Assembly (NCBI RefSeq): GCF_034422975.1
Contig: NZ_CP139873.1
Coordinates: 1,798,001 to 1,862,000 of the forward strand
DNA: 64,000 bases
Direction: 5' to 3'
DNA from: Idiomarina sp. PL1-037
GTDB lineage: Bacteria > Pseudomonadota > Gammaproteobacteria > Enterobacterales > Alteromonadaceae
Shown here one piece after another: positions 63,022-64,000 of this stretch (positions within the stretch are counted from its first letter, which is position 1; each line of letters starts with the position of its first letter). The notes under the pieces were generated by a model. The model was not told the DNA's origin. It did not search any database and saw only the letters and a program-made list of their open reading frames with translations. Position numbers and translations under genes: made by a program.

Positions 63022-63227
63022 GGGTATCTCCCGTTGTCTACGTTTTGTCATTGTGATTTTGGTGACAATACTCTAGCCCTGTGGAGCCTCAGGCTCAAGA
63101 GCTAAACGGCAAAAAGCATGATCTTCGGGGTAAAACTTAAGATGAATGAAAAATACAACAAACGGAAGAAAGTAAAAAAGATAATTAATTTAGATTTTAC
63201 AGGGGGAATTACTAAGAGAGAGAATAA

Positions 63228-63304
63228 TGGCGGAGTGGACGGGACTCGAACCCGCGACCTCCGGCGTGACAGGCCGGCATTCTAACCAACTGAACTACCA
63301 CTCC
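63228..63304 (-). tRNA. tRNA-Asp (GTC)
   Basis: 77 nt with encoded CCA. Acceptor GGAGTGG pairs with CCACTCC, D-arm GTTCAG, anticodon loop CTGTCAC (anticodon GTC), T-arm GGGTTCGAGTCCC, discriminator G. First of two copies in tandem. Confidence 0.98.
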
Positions 63305-63330
63305 GCAAAAATTCTTTGGGGCGTACTAAA

Positions 63331-63407
63331 TGGCGGAGTGGACGGGACTCGAACCCGCGACCTCCGGCGTGACAGGCCGGCATTCTAACCAACTGAACTA
63401 CCACTCC
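63331..63407 (-). tRNA. tRNA-Asp (GTC), second copy
   Basis: 77 nt, identical to the neighbouring tRNA-Asp by eye, with a 26-base spacer. Same acceptor, anticodon and encoded CCA. Probably one primary transcript; this copy is transcribed first. Confidence 0.98.
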
Positions 63408-63547
63408 GCATTAGCACTTTGCTTTGAAGTCTCCCTCAACGCGGCGTGCATATTACGAGTGAGGGGCAAATGAGTCAACACTTTTTTTAAAGATTTTAAC
63501 CGACTGTCTGATTTATATTCAGATCTGCGCTTTTTTAACCACAAAGG

Positions 63548-64000
63548 TCACTTTTTACCACTTTTCTCTGGTTTTTCAGTTTCCGCTTCATCGCTCTCAA
63601 CCGCAACTTTTTTCCGACGAAACTTAAACCACCACAGCCCAACTAAAGCTAACGCAATGAGAGCAATATTAACAACAACAATAATGATTAGATTGGTCAT
63701 CGCCTGCTTTTGCTTAGCCTCACGCTCCTGCCTTGCCTGTTCGCGCTGACGTTCAAGTTCTAATTGCTGCCGTTCTGCTAATTCTGCCGCTGTCGGTTCA
63801 GGTGGTGGCGGTTCTTTTGCAATAAAACTAAAATCATCAATTCTGGCTTCAAATTCACGCCCCCCTACACTGGTGGCAAAAATATCTAAATCTATAAGAT
63901 GCTTACCAAAAGCCAGGTTAGCAATGTCGACACGGTGCGGAAAACTCTCTATCTGGCTGACCGTAAATTTCCGAACTTCACCGTTCGGAAAGCTGGTTTC
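63548..64000 (-). CDS. Membrane protein with coiled coil and C-terminal anchor, partial
   Basis: The last 150 codons are in the window; the gene continues beyond 64000. Order: a beta-rich extracytoplasmic part (LIDLDIFATSVGGREFEARIDDFSF), a Pro-rich hinge (KEPPPPEPT), a charged Glu/Arg/Gln coiled coil of about 30 residues, one membrane helix (NLIIIVVVNIALIALALVGLWWF) and a basic-acidic cytoplasmic tail. This resembles a conserved Alteromonadales membrane family known only by number (TIGR03503-like), but the identification is weak. Function unknown. Confidence 0.6.
   Translation of the reverse strand, partial: ETSFPNGEVRKFTVSQIESFPHRVDIANLAFGKHLIDLDIFATSVGGREFEARIDDFSFIAKEPPPPEPTAAELAERQQLELERQREQARQEREAKQKQAMTNLIIIVVVNIALIALALVGLWWFKFRRKKVAVESDEAETEKPEKSGKK

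Noticed and set aside
63228..63407. Direct repeat pair as a possible CRISPR or mobile-element signature
   Set aside because: The repeats are two complete tRNA-Asp genes. No CRISPR array or cas gene was seen anywhere in the window.

Overview
The window looks like the chromosome of a marine gammaproteobacterium of the Alteromonadales, most likely Idiomarina or a close relative. This is inferred from the gene complement and arrangement: dnaE-accA-tilS, purM-purN-DUF3108, a bkd operon whose E2 carries two lipoyl domains, two AbgT-type transporters, an M3 lipoprotein peptidase, astE, a fadE with a FadR-like site, and a two-piece-free tmRNA with tag ANDDNYALAA. No species was confirmed by search.

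Layout. 1-4722: the end of an RND adaptor, its permease and a ClsC-like phospholipase D lipoprotein. 4833-7765: a small membrane protein, a SEC-C protein and a translationally coupled HipA-like kinase/DUF3037 pair. 7781-15558: a mobile, visibly AT-rich accessory region. It is bounded on the right by the tmRNA gene ssrA (15559-15917, minus) and a P4-type integrase reading away from it; a catalytic-domain-only tyrosine recombinase lies near the left. Between them sit a class III cyclase-like protein, a Hachiman anti-phage system (hamA broken into two frames, hamB intact) and a stand-alone SIR2-domain protein. I could not find the left attachment site.

15918-27600: housekeeping and metabolic genes: old yellow enzyme-elbB, a GNAT/C39-peptidase fusion, an operon joining TrkH to a shortened KdpD-like kinase and KdpE-like regulator, purMN, DUF3108, and fadE with promoter and FadR-like operator. 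27636-35469: two AbgT transporters flank an oxygenase/5'-nucleotidase/Bcr-type efflux operon and rnhB. 35509-39817: a BdlA-like PAS-PAS-MCP protein, a VOC protein, DUF3293, a DMT transporter with an apparent 5' frameshift, and an EEP-family membrane protein. 39818-40231 holds no gene but two large nested palindromic elements.

40232-45898: branched-chain 2-oxoacid dehydrogenase operon with a candidate LiuR-like site, astE and DUF599. 46030-52529: a second RND efflux pair and a Kef-type antiporter. 52697-63021: a diguanylate cyclase, the dnaE-accA-tilS operon, ndh and an M3 peptidase. The right end has two tandem tRNA-Asp genes and a partial membrane protein.

The core genes fit a peptide- and amino-acid-consuming marine bacterium: peptidase, arginine and branched-chain amino acid breakdown, fatty acid oxidation, several efflux pumps and K+ control. 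The most interesting part is the ssrA-linked defence island, where a frameshifted Hachiman system lies between a divergent cyclase-fold protein and a SIR2 protein.
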